Shown here: positions 7,146 to 15,763 of the stretch, piece after piece
Layout of the letters: each line of letters opens with the position of its first letter
Position numbering within the stretch: the first letter of the stretch is position 1
From: Betaproteobacteria bacterium
Lineage (GTDB): Bacteria > Pseudomonadota > Gammaproteobacteria > Burkholderiales > SG8-39
Reading direction: 5' to 3'
Length of the DNA: 64,000 nucleotides
NCBI GenBank assembly: GCA_016195915.1
Contig: JACPYS010000028.1
Span: 62,001 to 126,000, forward strand
The notes under the pieces: model-generated
The model's input: the letters and a program-made list of their open reading frames with translations, nothing else
Databases searched by the model: none
What the model was told of the DNA's origin: nothing
Position numbers and translations under genes: made by a program

Positions 7146-7381
7146 CCCCGAGCGCGTCGCTGGACGCGCTTGCGCAGCACGTCGAAATGGGCGGCATCGG
7201 CTGGTGCAGCCGGAGCGGAGGCGGCCCCCTCCAGCAGCAGAGCGCGCAGATGCAGCCGATCCGCATCCTTGCGGATCAGCGCGCGCAGGTATTCGCTGCT
7301 GGTGCCGTAGCCGCGCCGGGTGACCCGCTCATCCACGAAGGCCTTGAGCGAATCGGGCAGGGAGATGTTCATCGTGCTCAC
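7142..7381 (-). CDS. parD: ParD-type antitoxin
   Basis: The 79-residue protein begins MSTMNISLPDSLKAFVDERV and contains RRGYGTSSEYLRALIRKD, the ribbon-helix-helix DNA-binding region and helix of ParD antitoxins. A hydrophobic, alanine-rich C-terminus follows. The GTG at 7381 was taken as start; the ATG at 7372 is equally possible. It overlaps the start of parE by four bases. Since parE is broken, this antitoxin is now an orphan, though it could still act as a repressor or neutralise related toxins elsewhere. Confidence 0.85.
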   Translation of the reverse strand: MSTMNISLPDSLKAFVDERVTRRGYGTSSEYLRALIRKDADRLHLRALLLEGAASAPAAPADAAHFDVLRKRVQRRARG

Positions 7382-7495
7382 AGGTTGATACTAGACACTT
7401 TGGCAAGATTTGCCGAGGATGCCTGATCGAGCCGGGCTGCGATGCAGGACTTCCTCAACGGGTTCCGGTAACCTCTGCGCTTTATTAACGATATG

Positions 7496-7525
7496 GTGGT
7501 GATCTACGATGACGACGATGATTGA
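7496..7525 (+). pseudogene. 3' tip of an RDD-family gene
   Basis: The bases GTGGTGATC, a variable triplet codon, then GATGACGACGATGA repeat the 3' end of the RDD fragment at 1033-1134 with one or two differences, and encode VVIYDDDDD and a stop. A TAA lies 36 bases upstream in this frame, so only the tip is left. It overlaps the start of the glutathione transferase gene. In the simplest reading an rdd gene once ran from 3568 to here and was split by the material between 3820 and about 7490. Confidence 0.5.
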
Positions 7526-8213
7526 CCTCTACACCTGGCCGACGCCCAATGGCCACAAGATTCACATCATGCTTGAGGAAACCGGCCTGCCCTACCGCGT
7601 GCACCCGATCAACATCGGCGCGGGCGAACAGTTCACGCCCGAATTCCTGAGGATCTCGCCGAACAACAAGATACCGGCGATGGTGGATCCCGACGGTCCC
7701 GGGGGCAAGCCGATCTCGCTGTTCGAGTCGGGCGCGATGCTGATTTATCTCGCTTCGAAGACCGGCCGTTTCCTGCCTGAAGACCTGCGCGACAAATGGT
7801 CGACGCTGCAGTGGCTGATGTTCCAGATGGGCGGGGTCGGACCGATGCTCGGGCAGGCTCATCATTTCCTCGGCTACGCCCCCGAAAAGATTCCCTACGC
7901 GATGAACCGCTACAAGAACGAGGCGAACCGACTCTACGGCGTGATCGAGCGGCGGCTTGGTGAATCGAAGTACATCGGCTGTGAGGAATACACCATCGCA
8001 GACATGGCGATCATGCCGTGGCTGCGCTTCCCGGAGCGGCAAGGCGTGAACATCGACGAGTACCCGAACGTGAAGCGCTGGCGCGACGGCATCGCGGCCC
8101 GGCCCGCCGCGCAGCGCGCGCTCGCAGTGCTCGCGCACCGGCGTAACCCTGGACCGCACACGCCTGAGCAGAGGGAGAATCTTTTCGGGGCTACGCAGTA
8201 TGCGAAGAGGTGA
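7509..8213 (+). CDS. glutathione S-transferase family protein (YghU/YfcG-like)
   Basis: The 234-residue protein has an N-terminal thioredoxin-fold domain with DLYTWPTPNGHKIHIMLEE and the cis-proline/ESGA glutathione-binding region (NKIPAMVDPD, LFESGAMLIYLA). An all-helical C-terminal domain contains YTIADMAIMPWL. The TPNG motif at about residues 11-14 is the signature of the Nu-class enzymes related to YfcG and YghU, which reduce disulfide or peroxide substrates using glutathione. ATG at 7509 overlaps the RDD tail; ATG at 7518 is an alternative start. It appears to be the first intact chromosomal gene right of the disrupted region. Confidence 0.9.
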   Translation: MTTMIDLYTWPTPNGHKIHIMLEETGLPYRVHPINIGAGEQFTPEFLRISPNNKIPAMVDPDGPGGKPISLFESGAMLIYLASKTGRFLPEDLRDKWSTLQWLMFQMGGVGPMLGQAHHFLGYAPEKIPYAMNRYKNEANRLYGVIERRLGESKYIGCEEYTIADMAIMPWLRFPERQGVNIDEYPNVKRWRDGIAARPAAQRALAVLAHRRNPGPHTPEQRENLFGATQYAKR

Positions 8214-8519
8214 GACTACAATTTAGGACGGATTCAAAGGATCCTGCGTGTCATTCCAGCCTTGCATGCCGAAATCGCGGACGACGCTTGGACGTCAGCG
8301 GAAATTGCCAAATTGGTTGATTGGATTGAAAAATTGGATATTGCCAAGATGGAAAGAGACTGCTAGAGTCCGTCGCAGAATCTTCCCCTACGTTCTCACG
8401 GACGTAGGGTTGTTATCTCCCCCGGCGTTCGATAAGGATGCCGGGTAAGTATATAAGGGCTGCTTCGGATTTCTCCTTAGCGGCCCTTTTGCTTTTTGGG
8501 ACGCTGGGAGTTACTTGAG
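8214..8519. other. intergenic stretch with two strong hairpins and a short open frame
   Basis: CCTACGT at 8387-8393 pairs with ACGTAGG at 8402-8408, and CCCGGC at 8421-8426 pairs with GCCGGG at 8440-8445. A third stem at 8455-8490 is listed separately. Before these, a frame ending at the TAG 8364-8366 reads VIPALHAEIADDAWTSAEIA and further amphipathic sequence without an ATG. It may be the 3' end of a lost gene. Base composition is lower in GC than the surroundings. The hairpin series could belong to a small RNA or leader. Confidence 0.4.
8455..8496 (+). terminator. probable rho-independent terminator
   Basis: AAGGGC at 8455-8460 pairs with GCCCTT at 8483-8488, extended by a few imperfect pairs, and is followed by a T-rich run (TTTT GC TTTTT). 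It ends about 25 bases before the NYN gene start. It may end transcription from the left or act as an attenuator for the NYN gene. Confidence 0.55.
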
Positions 8520-9053
8520 ATGGAACGGTGCGCAATATTTATCGATGGTGCTTATGTTGACAAACTCTTTCAGAACTATCTTGGTGGCATAAGAGTCGAC
8601 TATGGAAAACTTGCCACCCGCTTGAGCGCTGGATGCGACCTACTACGCACCTATTACTACCATTGCCTGCCTTATCAAAGCAGTCCCCCGACTCAAGATG
8701 AAAGCCGAAGATTTTCTGGTGCTGAAAAGTACATTGCAGCGCTTTCGCGACTGCCTCGCTTTCAAGTCAGGCTTGGTAAATTGGAATATCGTGGAACAAG
8801 ACAGGACGGTTCCTCAATATTTGCCCAGAAGCATGTTGATATTCTCTTGGGCGTTGATATGGTGGAACTTGCGGCTACGCGCCAAATTGGAAGAGCCGTA
8901 TTAGTGGCTGGCGATAGCGATTTCTTGCCTGCCGTCGAAGTAGTCAAGCGTCACGGAATTTTGACAGTGCTGTGGCATGGAACACGAGGCGGACATGGCA
9001 GGCAAAGTACATGTCATAACGATCTGTGGGACATGTGTGACGAAAGATTCTAA
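8520..9053 (+). CDS. NYN-domain protein (LabA-like PIN-fold nuclease)
   Basis: The 177-residue protein shows the NYN pattern: CAIFIDGAYVDK with its first acidic residue near position 9, DILLGVDMVELA in the middle, and VLVAGDSDFLPAVEVVKRHG, the conserved GDSDF motif. NYN domains share the PIN ribonuclease fold with four clustered acidic residues. ATG at 8520 was chosen because GGGAG lies upstream and the family starts there. The gene has visibly lower GC and different codon use than its neighbours, which suggests recent acquisition. A terminator-like hairpin sits just before it. The substrate is unknown. Confidence 0.85.
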   Translation: MERCAIFIDGAYVDKLFQNYLGGIRVDYGKLATRLSAGCDLLRTYYYHCLPYQSSPPTQDESRRFSGAEKYIAALSRLPRFQVRLGKLEYRGTRQDGSSIFAQKHVDILLGVDMVELAATRQIGRAVLVAGDSDFLPAVEVVKRHGILTVLWHGTRGGHGRQSTCHNDLWDMCDERF

Positions 9054-9147
9054 ATTGATGCCAATGTTGCGAACGCTGTATCTCGTTGACCCGCTTCGGG
9101 ACGACGCTCGCCAAGACGGGTACTTTTCGCAAGCTTGATCCGCTTGT

Positions 9148-9414
9148 ATGAGGATATTGGAAATGTACTGGGTTACCGACGCCAAGGCGCTTCCTGAATA
9201 CCGGCTGTGGTTGCGCTTTTCTGACGGCGCAGAAGGCGAGATCGACCTGAAGACGTTCATCGAAGAGAATTCGCGCCCGATCGTCGCAGCACTGCGGGAC
9301 CGAGCAGCCTTTGCCGCGATTTGCGTTGAGTCGGATACGGTCGTCTGGTCAAACGGCTTTGACCTCGCACCTGAGTTCTTGCGCGAGCGGGTGCAGCCGC
9401 GAGTTGCTGCTTAA
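9148..9414 (+). CDS. DUF2442 family protein
   Basis: The 88-residue protein reads EYRLWLRFSDGAEGEIDL in the first third and SDTVVWSNGFDLAPEFL near the end, both typical of DUF2442. These small proteins are often found beside a DUF4160 partner in a module resembling toxin-antitoxin pairs. No DUF4160 gene is present upstream, so this may be a leftover half. The following SDR gene starts eight bases after its stop, probably by chance. Function unknown. Confidence 0.75.
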   Translation: MRILEMYWVTDAKALPEYRLWLRFSDGAEGEIDLKTFIEENSRPIVAALRDRAAFAAICVESDTVVWSNGFDLAPEFLRERVQPRVAA

Positions 9415-9421
9415 GAACAAC

Positions 9422-10198
9422 ATGCCAAGCGGTGAGTTGAAGGGAAGAGTCGCCTGGGTCACGGGCGGAGGCAGCGGCATCGGCCTCGCCGGCTCGATCG
9501 AGATGGCGAAGGCCGGAGCGCAGGTCGTCATCTCGGGCCGTTCGGCGCAAACGCTTAAGACGGGTGCCGCCGAAGCGACGGCGGCGGGCGTGAGCGTCGA
9601 GACGGTTCCGCTGGACGTTGCCGATCGCAATGCGGTCGAGCGCGTGGCGAAAGATATCGTCGCACGTCACCAGCGCATCGATATTCTCGTCAACAGCGCA
9701 GGGACGAATATCGCGGGCGGAAAGCGCAACTTCCGGACCATGTCGCTCGATGGCTGGGACGAGGTCGTCGCGATCAACCTGTCGGGGCTGTTCTACTGCT
9801 GCTTCGCGGTAGTTCCCGCGATGCGCGCTCAGAAAGGTGGATTGATCATCAACGTGTCCTCCTGGGCGGGGCGTTACGGGACCCCGCTCACCGGCCCCGC
9901 CTACAACGCAACCAAGCGCGCGGTGGTGGCGCTGAGCGAATCGATCAACATGGAGGAATGCGTCCACGGCATCCGCGCGACTTCGGTGCTGCCCGGCGAG
10001 GTGGCCACGCCGATCCTGGAGAGACGCCCGGTGCCGCCGTCGCAGGAGGAACGCGAGCGCATGCTGCAGGCGGAGGACCTTGGTGCGACGATCCTGTATC
10101 TGGCCACCCTGCCCGCGCGCGCCTGCGTGAACGAGTTGATCATCAGCCCGACGTGGAACCGCTTCTACGTCGGCGGTTTCGAGACGAAGAAGGGCTGA
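9422..10198 (+). CDS. short-chain dehydrogenase/reductase
   Basis: The 258-residue SDR has the nucleotide-binding motif VTGGGSGIG near residue 14, NSAGTN near 91, the catalytic serine in NVSSWAG and the YNATK tyrosine-lysine pair. It would oxidise or reduce a hydroxyl/keto group with NAD(P). ATG at 9422 gives the normal SDR N-terminus; an open frame continues upstream inside the DUF2442 gene but is not homologous. The MFS permease gene follows without a gap, so enzyme and transporter probably handle the same compound. The C-terminus lacks the usual VDGG motif, reading SPTWNRFYVGG instead. Confidence 0.88.
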   Translation: MPSGELKGRVAWVTGGGSGIGLAGSIEMAKAGAQVVISGRSAQTLKTGAAEATAAGVSVETVPLDVADRNAVERVAKDIVARHQRIDILVNSAGTNIAGGKRNFRTMSLDGWDEVVAINLSGLFYCCFAVVPAMRAQKGGLIINVSSWAGRYGTPLTGPAYNATKRAVVALSESINMEECVHGIRATSVLPGEVATPILERRPVPPSQEERERMLQAEDLGATILYLATLPARACVNELIISPTWNRFYVGGFETKKG

Positions 10199-11449
10199 TT
10201 GGCCGAAGCGCGCGCCGCATCAGGCGGCTGGCTGTTGCTGCACGTCAGCCTGCCGTTTCTCGCGGGCTACTACCTCTCGTACACCTACCGCGCAATCAAC
10301 GCGCTGCTCGGGCCGGTACTCGCGGCGGAGTTCGGCTTGTCGGCCGGCACGCTTGGTCTGCTGACCTCGGTCTACTTTCTCGCGTTCGGGCTGTTCCAGA
10401 TCCCCCTCGGGGTATTGCTCGACCGTTACGATCCGCGGAGGGTTGACGCAGCTCTGCTGCTGATTGCGGCTGCGGGCGCACTGGTGTTCGCGAGCGCCGA
10501 TTCCCCCGGTGCGCTCCTCGCGGGGCGCGCGCTCGTCGGGCTCGGCGTGTCGGGCTGCCTGATGTCGGCATTCCAGGCGTTCGTGCTCTGGTATCCCGCC
10601 GACCGGATCGCGTTCATGAACGGCGTGGCGTTTTCCGCGGGAGCCCTGGGCGCGATGACGGCCACGGTGCCGCTGGAATTGGCTCTGCGGGCGTTCGGCT
10701 GGCGCGAGATCTTCGTCGCACTGGCCCTCGCGACGGTCGCGGTGGCCGCGGTGCTGTATTGCTTCGTGCCGGAGCGAAGACAGGAGCGGAAGACCGAAAC
10801 GCTAGCCGTGCAACTCGCCGGGGTCGCGGCCATCCTGCGCGATCCCGCATTCTGGCGTGTAGGTATTGCGCTTTGCACCAGCCAAGCTGCGACGGTCGCG
10901 CTCCTCACCCTGTGGATGGCGACCTGGCTACGCGACGTCGCAGGATTCTCGCGGGTTGAAGTTGCCCAGGCGCTGTTGGCAGTCAATATCGCGTTGATCG
11001 CCGGGTATCTCGCCTACGGGCGGGCTGCCGATGCGATCGCGCGGCGCAGGCGCTCGACGCTGCCGCTGTTTGCCGGAGGAATTGCCTGCGCATCGGCGTG
11101 CCTCGCGCTGATCACGTTCGGCGCCACCGCGTGGACCCTGCTGACCTGGTCGCTGTTCATTTTTTTTGGCGCGGTCAGCTCGGTCGCCTATCCGATGTTG
11201 TCGCGCCGCTATCCGCGCGCGATGGCCGGACGCGCCAACACCTGCATGAATATCTTCACCTTCATGGGGACCTTTCTCGGCCAGTGGGGCGCCGGCCTGA
11301 TCCTCAACCGCTGGGCGCCCACTGCGACCGGCTACGACCCTGCCGCCTATTTCTACGCGTTCGGCGCGCTCTGGCTGGCGCAGTTCGCCGGCCTGCTCTG
11401 GCTGCTCGCCGGGCGGCGCCTGCTCTCGGCCGCGCCGGCTACTGCTTAG
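10199..11449 (+). CDS. MFS family permease
   Basis: The 416-residue protein has about twelve hydrophobic segments and the MFS loop motif between segments 2 and 3 (GVLLDRYDPRRVDA). It starts with TTG at 10199 directly after the SDR stop, with AGAAGGG upstream. MFS carriers move small solutes using ion gradients; the coupling to the SDR suggests uptake of an organic acid or alcohol that the SDR metabolises. The 3' end overlaps the convergent thioesterase gene by 11 bp. Confidence 0.88.
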   Translation: MAEARAASGGWLLLHVSLPFLAGYYLSYTYRAINALLGPVLAAEFGLSAGTLGLLTSVYFLAFGLFQIPLGVLLDRYDPRRVDAALLLIAAAGALVFASADSPGALLAGRALVGLGVSGCLMSAFQAFVLWYPADRIAFMNGVAFSAGALGAMTATVPLELALRAFGWREIFVALALATVAVAAVLYCFVPERRQERKTETLAVQLAGVAAILRDPAFWRVGIALCTSQAATVALLTLWMATWLRDVAGFSRVEVAQALLAVNIALIAGYLAYGRAADAIARRRRSTLPLFAGGIACASACLALITFGATAWTLLTWSLFIFFGAVSSVAYPMLSRRYPRAMAGRANTCMNIFTFMGTFLGQWGAGLILNRWAPTATGYDPAAYFYAFGALWLAQFAGLLWLLAGRRLLSAAPATA

Positions 11450-11846
11450 GCACGCGCGAGCGAAATGTCCCGATTGCCTTGGCGACCAGCTCGCCTTCGG
11501 CATCGCGCGCTTCGCCTTCGCAGAAGATCGTGCTCTGGCCGGCCCTCAGCACGCGCCCTTCGGCGCGCAGCACGCCCTTCGCCGTGCCGATGAACGAGGT
11601 CGAGAGCTCGATGGTCATGATCGAGCGCGGCGGGTCGTAAAGCGTGCGCGCGCACATCGAAAGCGTCACGTCGAGCAGCGTGAGGATCGCGCCGCCGTGC
11701 GCGCTGCCCCAGCTGGTGGTGAATTCCGGTTTGATTTCAAGCGAGAGCCGGGCGACGCCTTGTTCCAGCGAATCGATGCGGATGCCGAGGTGCTGCGAAA
11801 ACGGGATCTTCTTGAGAAACTCGCTGACCGCGTGGAGCGATTGCAT
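11439..11846 (-). CDS. hotdog-fold thioesterase (PaaI-like)
   Basis: The 135-residue protein has the hotdog pattern WGSAHGGAILTLLDVTLSMCA at about residues 45-65, with the HGG motif and acidic residue of PaaI-type thioesterases. The later TIELSTSFIGTAKG is the usual second conserved block. Such enzymes hydrolyse aryl- or acyl-CoA thioesters. The gene lies 11 bp downstream of an SDR on the same strand, so the two may form an operon for an acyl-CoA or ketone intermediate. Confidence 0.87.
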   Translation of the reverse strand: MQSLHAVSEFLKKIPFSQHLGIRIDSLEQGVARLSLEIKPEFTTSWGSAHGGAILTLLDVTLSMCARTLYDPPRSIMTIELSTSFIGTAKGVLRAEGRVLRAGQSTIFCEGEARDAEGELVAKAIGTFRSRVPKQ

Positions 11847-11857
11847 CGGCCGGAGCC

Positions 11858-12634
11858 CTAGATGAGAATCGCGCCGCCGTCCACGGCGATCGCCTGGCCG
11901 GTGATGTGGCGCGAAGCTTCCGACGCGAGCAGCACCGCGAGTCCCTTGAGGTCCTCGGGCCCGCCCAGGCGCCTCGTCGGGGTCAGCTTACGCACCGCCT
12001 CACCGGAGGCATCGAGCGTGTCGCGCGTCATCTTCGAGGGGAAGAACCCCGGACAGATGGCGTTCACGGTGATGCCGTGCTCGCCCCATTCCGCCGCGAG
12101 TTGCCGGGTCATGCCGACGACGCCATGCTTGGTCGCATTGTAGGAAACCGTGCGTACCACTGCAGGGTCGCTCGCGGCGAGACCTGCGACGGAGGCCACG
12201 TTGATGATGCGCCCCCATTTCGCCGGGATCATGCATTTCTTCGCTGCCTGCTGCGCCGTGACGAAGCCGCCCACCAGGTTGAGCGCAATGAGCTTGTCCC
12301 AGGCCTCGAGCGGGTGGTCTTCGGCGGGCGCCCCCCATACGGCGCCCGCGTTGTTTACCAGAATGTCCACCTTCCCCATACTCGCGAGCACCTGGTCGAA
12401 CACGACCGGGATGGTTTCGCGCTTGCCGATGTCGCACACCCACGCGCTCGCCTCGATGCCCATCGTCTTCAGGTGTGCGACCGCTTCATCGAGTTCGTCT
12501 TGCTTGCGCGCAGTGAGCACGAGCTTCGCGCCCATCTCGCCGAGCGCCTCGGCCACCTGCAGGCCTAGCCCCCGGGAACCCCCGGTGACGAGCGCGACGC
12601 GGCCTGAAAGATCAAACAGTTTCTTGACGCTCAT
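11858..12634 (-). CDS. short-chain dehydrogenase/reductase
   Basis: The 258-residue SDR shows VTGGSRGLG near residue 17, NNAGAVWG, the serine in NVASVAG, the active YNATK pair and a C-terminal ITGQAIAVDGGAIL. It resembles gluconate 5-dehydrogenase and FabG-like reductases, so it most likely reduces or oxidises a keto/hydroxy substrate with NAD(P). It is the first gene of a two-gene leftward unit with the thioesterase at 11439-11846. The spacer of about 200 bp to its right shows no gene. Confidence 0.9.
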   Translation of the reverse strand: MSVKKLFDLSGRVALVTGGSRGLGLQVAEALGEMGAKLVLTARKQDELDEAVAHLKTMGIEASAWVCDIGKRETIPVVFDQVLASMGKVDILVNNAGAVWGAPAEDHPLEAWDKLIALNLVGGFVTAQQAAKKCMIPAKWGRIINVASVAGLAASDPAVVRTVSYNATKHGVVGMTRQLAAEWGEHGITVNAICPGFFPSKMTRDTLDASGEAVRKLTPTRRLGGPEDLKGLAVLLASEASRHITGQAIAVDGGAILI

Positions 12635-12841
12635 GTTTTCTCCGATAGCGGGGTCATTGACAAGGCAAGTATAGGCGACACGGGAAACATCCCGGTCGAT
12701 ACGGGTTCGGATTCGGCACGCAACTTGCTCGCCTTATCCTGGAGCGGTACGCGAGGCCCTGATTCGGGTAAATGCGCACCAAAACAGGTACCGGGCGCAC
12801 CCGATTGACGCACCTGGCGTGCCTGCAACGGGAGAAACGCC

Positions 12842-13111
12842 ATGTTGACACTGCAGGATTGCGTCGGGATTTCGGGGCTGACGCCCGAGGAAGTGCGCGT
12901 GATCGCCGAGCATGAGGAGGTTCCGGACATCGTGGCAACGGAAATCGGCAACGACCTCCTCGCGACGCCGCAGGGAACCTATCTCCTGCGGCAGTACATT
13001 CTCGAACTGCTCGAACGCGCCGCCGAGCACCGCCAGCTCGAGCGGGAGAGATGGCTGCGCGCCGCGCTTGCGAGGTTCACCGCCGCACATTCCGTGCCGC
13101 GCGTGCTTTGA
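12842..13111 (+). CDS. conserved hypothetical protein, 89 residues
   Basis: The protein begins MLTLQDCVGISGLTPEEVRV and is helical and charged throughout, with LRQYILELLERAAEH and a basic C-terminus. It has no membrane segment or signal peptide. GGGAGAAACGCC precedes the ATG, so a start here is credible. I recognise it as similar to small unnamed proteins in betaproteobacteria but cannot assign a domain. The gene stands alone between two leftward units. Confidence 0.65.
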   Translation: MLTLQDCVGISGLTPEEVRVIAEHEEVPDIVATEIGNDLLATPQGTYLLRQYILELLERAAEHRQLERERWLRAALARFTAAHSVPRVL

Positions 13112-13135
13112 TCCGCGGCGCCGGCAGACTTCGCC

Positions 13136-14566
13136 TCAGCCCGCCTTCAGCTGCAGCGACTTGTACTCGAGGAACTCCTCCAGCCCATACCTGCCGGCTT
13201 CGCGGCCGTGCCCCGATTGCTTGAAGCCCCCGAACGGCGCGTTGATGTTGTACGGCCCGCCGTTGATGTCGATCTGGCCCGCGCGCATGCGTCGCGCCAC
13301 CCGCTGCGCGCGCGCCTCGTCCTTCGACCAAACGCCTCCCGCGAGTCCGTAGATGGTGTCGTTGGCGATGCGGATCGCGTCGTCCTCGTCCTTGTAGGTG
13401 ATGATCGAGAGCACCGGCCCGAAAATCTCTTCCTGCCCGATGGTCGATTTCGGATCGACTTTGCCGAACACCGTGGGTTTGACGAAATAGCCGCCCGGCG
13501 CGACGCCTTCGGGCGCTTCGGCACCGCCCGTCACGAGTTCCGCGCCTTCCTCGATCCCTTTGATGATGAAGCCGCGCACCCGCTCGAGCTGAATCCGAGA
13601 CGAGAGCGGCCCCAGACGCGAGGTCTCCGACATCGGGTCTCCAGGTGTGAACGTCCGGGCAACCTCCGCGGCGATCGCCCTGGCTTCGGCGTACTTCGAT
13701 TCCGGAACCAGCATGCGCGTGAACGCGGTGCAGGTCTGGCCTGAGTTGAGATAGCAGTTCGACACCGTGCCCTTCACGGCGGCCGCCAGGTCGGCGTCGT
13801 CGAGGATCACCGAGGCGGACTTTCCGCCCAGTTCGAGCGTGACGCGCTTCACCATGAGCGCAGCCACTTCCGAGACCCGCTTGCCTGCCCGCGTCGACCC
13901 GGTGAAGGAGATCATGTCCACTTCAGGATGCCTGACCAGCGCCTCGCCCACCACGGGGCCGAATCCCGTCACGAGGTTGAACACGCCTGGCGGAAGCCCG
14001 ACTTCGTGGACCACATCGGCGAGAATGAACGCGTTGAATGGCGCGATCTCCGCGGGCTTGAGCACGACGGTGCAGCCGGCGGCCAGAGCGGGAGCCACTT
14101 TCAGCGCGATCTGGTGCAGCGGGTAATTCCAGGGCGTGATCGCTCCGACCACACCCACCGGGTCGCGCACCACGAGCGAGTTGCCGACTTTCTCCTCGAA
14201 CTGGAATTCGCCTGCGATCTTCGCGTAGTTGCCAAAGATCATTACCGGCAGCCCGGCCTGAATGCGGCCCGAGAGCTTGATCGGCATGCCGACTTCCTGT
14301 GCGATCACCTTCGCCGTTTCCTCGGCGCGCTGCTTGAGCCCGGCCGAGATCTTCGCCAGATACTCGGCGCGCTTGGCCACCGGCAGCTGGCTCCAGCTAT
14401 CGAAGGCCGCGCGTGCAGCGCGTACCGCCGCGTCGATGTCGCTTTCCCCTCCAGCCGGCACCTTGCCCATCACTTCGCCGGTGCCTGCATCGTGAACTTC
14501 GATCATTTCCTTCGCGCCGGTGGCCACCCACTGGCCGTTGATATAGAACAAGTCGCGCATCAGCAT
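13136..14566 (-). CDS. NAD(P)-dependent aldehyde dehydrogenase
   Basis: The 476-residue enzyme has all catalytic landmarks: TPWNYP with Asn147, the FTGST cofactor loop, Glu245 in LELGGKS and the nucleophile Cys279 in [18 protein letters not shown] and PFGGFKQSG complete the family pattern. It oxidises an aldehyde to the acid. The start at 14566 has GGAG seven bases upstream. It is divergent from the zinc alcohol dehydrogenase at 14647; the pair would convert an alcohol to an aldehyde and then to an acid. The spacer between the two starts is only 80 bp. Confidence 0.93.
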   Translation of the reverse strand: MLMRDLFYINGQWVATGAKEMIEVHDAGTGEVMGKVPAGGESDIDAAVRAARAAFDSWSQLPVAKRAEYLAKISAGLKQRAEETAKVIAQEVGMPIKLSGRIQAGLPVMIFGNYAKIAGEFQFEEKVGNSLVVRDPVGVVGAITPWNYPLHQIALKVAPALAAGCTVVLKPAEIAPFNAFILADVVHEVGLPPGVFNLVTGFGPVVGEALVRHPEVDMISFTGSTRAGKRVSEVAALMVKRVTLELGGKSASVILDDADLAAAVKGTVSNCYLNSGQTCTAFTRMLVPESKYAEARAIAAEVARTFTPGDPMSETSRLGPLSSRIQLERVRGFIIKGIEEGAELVTGGAEAPEGVAPGGYFVKPTVFGKVDPKSTIGQEEIFGPVLSIITYKDEDDAIRIANDTIYGLAGGVWSKDEARAQRVARRMRAGQIDINGGPYNINAPFGGFKQSGHGREAGRYGLEEFLEYKSLQLKAG

Positions 14567-14646
14567 GGCAAAACTCCGGTAGAGGAGAGCGGAAGAGGGC
14601 GTGGATTATACTGCCCGACAATGCCCATTGAAGGAGGTTTCACACC

Positions 14647-15753
14647 ATGGCGCGCAAGGGAAAAGCCGTCGTCGCACGCGAGTTGAACAAGCCGGTGCTG
14701 GTCGAGGAAGTGAGCTTCGATGCGCCGAAACGCCGCGAAGTGGTGGTGAAGATCGAGGCCGTGGGGGTGTGCCACTCCGACCTGTCGGGCACCAACGGAA
14801 CAATCGCGCTGCCGCTGCCGTTGATCCTCGGGCACGAGGCTGCGGGAACAGTGATCGAAACCGGCGAGGGCGTCACCGACCTCGCGGTCGGGGACCACGT
14901 GGTGGCGAACTGGATCTACATGTGCGGCCGTTGCCACTACTGCAACATCGGCCGGCCCGTGCTGTGCGACCAGCAGGGCAAGGCGCTCTACACGATGTTC
15001 GACGGCACGCACCGCACGCATGACGCTGCGGGCAAGCCGCTCAATATTTTCTCCGGTGTCGGCGTGATGGCCGAGTACGCCGTGGTGCACGAGCGCAGCC
15101 TCGTGAAGTACGACCCCAAGGTGCCCGCGGACCGCGCCGCGCTGGTCGGCTGCGCGGTCACCACCGGCGTGGGGGCGGCCATCAACACGGCGAAAGTGCA
15201 ACCCGGATCCATCTGCGGCGTGTGGGGCGCGGGCGGCGTTGGCCTGAACGTCATTCAGGGTTGCGCCATCGCGGGCGCCGAGCGCATCATCGCCATCGAT
15301 ACCAGCGATGCGAAGCTCGAATTCGCGCGGAAATTCGGCGCCACCGAGGTGATCAGGACCGTACCGGGCGAAGACCTCACCAAGCAGATCAAGAAGAGCA
15401 CCGGCGGCGGGCTAGACTACGCTTTCGAGTGCATCGGTTCGGGCGAGGTCGCCGCGGCCGCCTACAAGGCGATCCGCAAAGGCGGGTTGGCGGTGGTGGT
15501 GGGCGTCGCGCCGGCGAGCTCCGCCACCGTCGTGGTGACGCGTTCGCTTCCCTTCGAGGAAAAGACCCTGACCGGCAGCTACTTCGGCTCGGCGCGGCCG
15601 CGCGAGGACTTTCCGAAGATGCTCTCGCTCTACTCGGCGGGCAAGCTGAAGCTCGATGAGTTGATCACCCGGCGCTATACGATCGATGAAGCGCCACAGG
15701 CCTTCGCCGATCTCGAGTGGGGGAAGAACGCGCGCGGGGTGATTGTATTTTGA
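14647..15753 (+). CDS. zinc-dependent alcohol dehydrogenase (MDR family)
   Basis: The 368-residue protein carries catalytic zinc ligands Cys42 (GVCHSD) and His63 with Glu64 (LGHEAAG). It also has four structural zinc cysteines at 93, 96, 99 and 107, and a Rossmann motif GAGGVGLNVIQG with an acidic residue (AIDTS) favouring NAD. It resembles class III/aryl-alcohol dehydrogenases. A strong ribosome-binding site AAGGAGG precedes the ATG. Together with the divergent aldehyde dehydrogenase it suggests oxidation of an alcohol; the Crp/Fnr regulator just downstream could control them. Confidence 0.92.
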   Translation: MARKGKAVVARELNKPVLVEEVSFDAPKRREVVVKIEAVGVCHSDLSGTNGTIALPLPLILGHEAAGTVIETGEGVTDLAVGDHVVANWIYMCGRCHYCNIGRPVLCDQQGKALYTMFDGTHRTHDAAGKPLNIFSGVGVMAEYAVVHERSLVKYDPKVPADRAALVGCAVTTGVGAAINTAKVQPGSICGVWGAGGVGLNVIQGCAIAGAERIIAIDTSDAKLEFARKFGATEVIRTVPGEDLTKQIKKSTGGGLDYAFECIGSGEVAAAAYKAIRKGGLAVVVGVAPASSATVVVTRSLPFEEKTLTGSYFGSARPREDFPKMLSLYSAGKLKLDELITRRYTIDEAPQAFADLEWGKNARGVIVF

Positions 15754-15763
15754 TGCGCAGGTC

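Noticed and set aside
9058-9138. 26-codon frame between the NYN and DUF2442 genes
   Set aside because: It starts with ATG but lacks a ribosome-binding site and any recognisable motif, and does not resemble the DUF4160 partner expected there.
11906-12568. Long frames opposite known genes throughout, for example the plus strand here opposite the SDR
   Set aside because: High GC content at third positions keeps antisense frames open. The opposite strands carry complete conserved enzymes, and the antisense products have skewed R/H/A composition without motifs.
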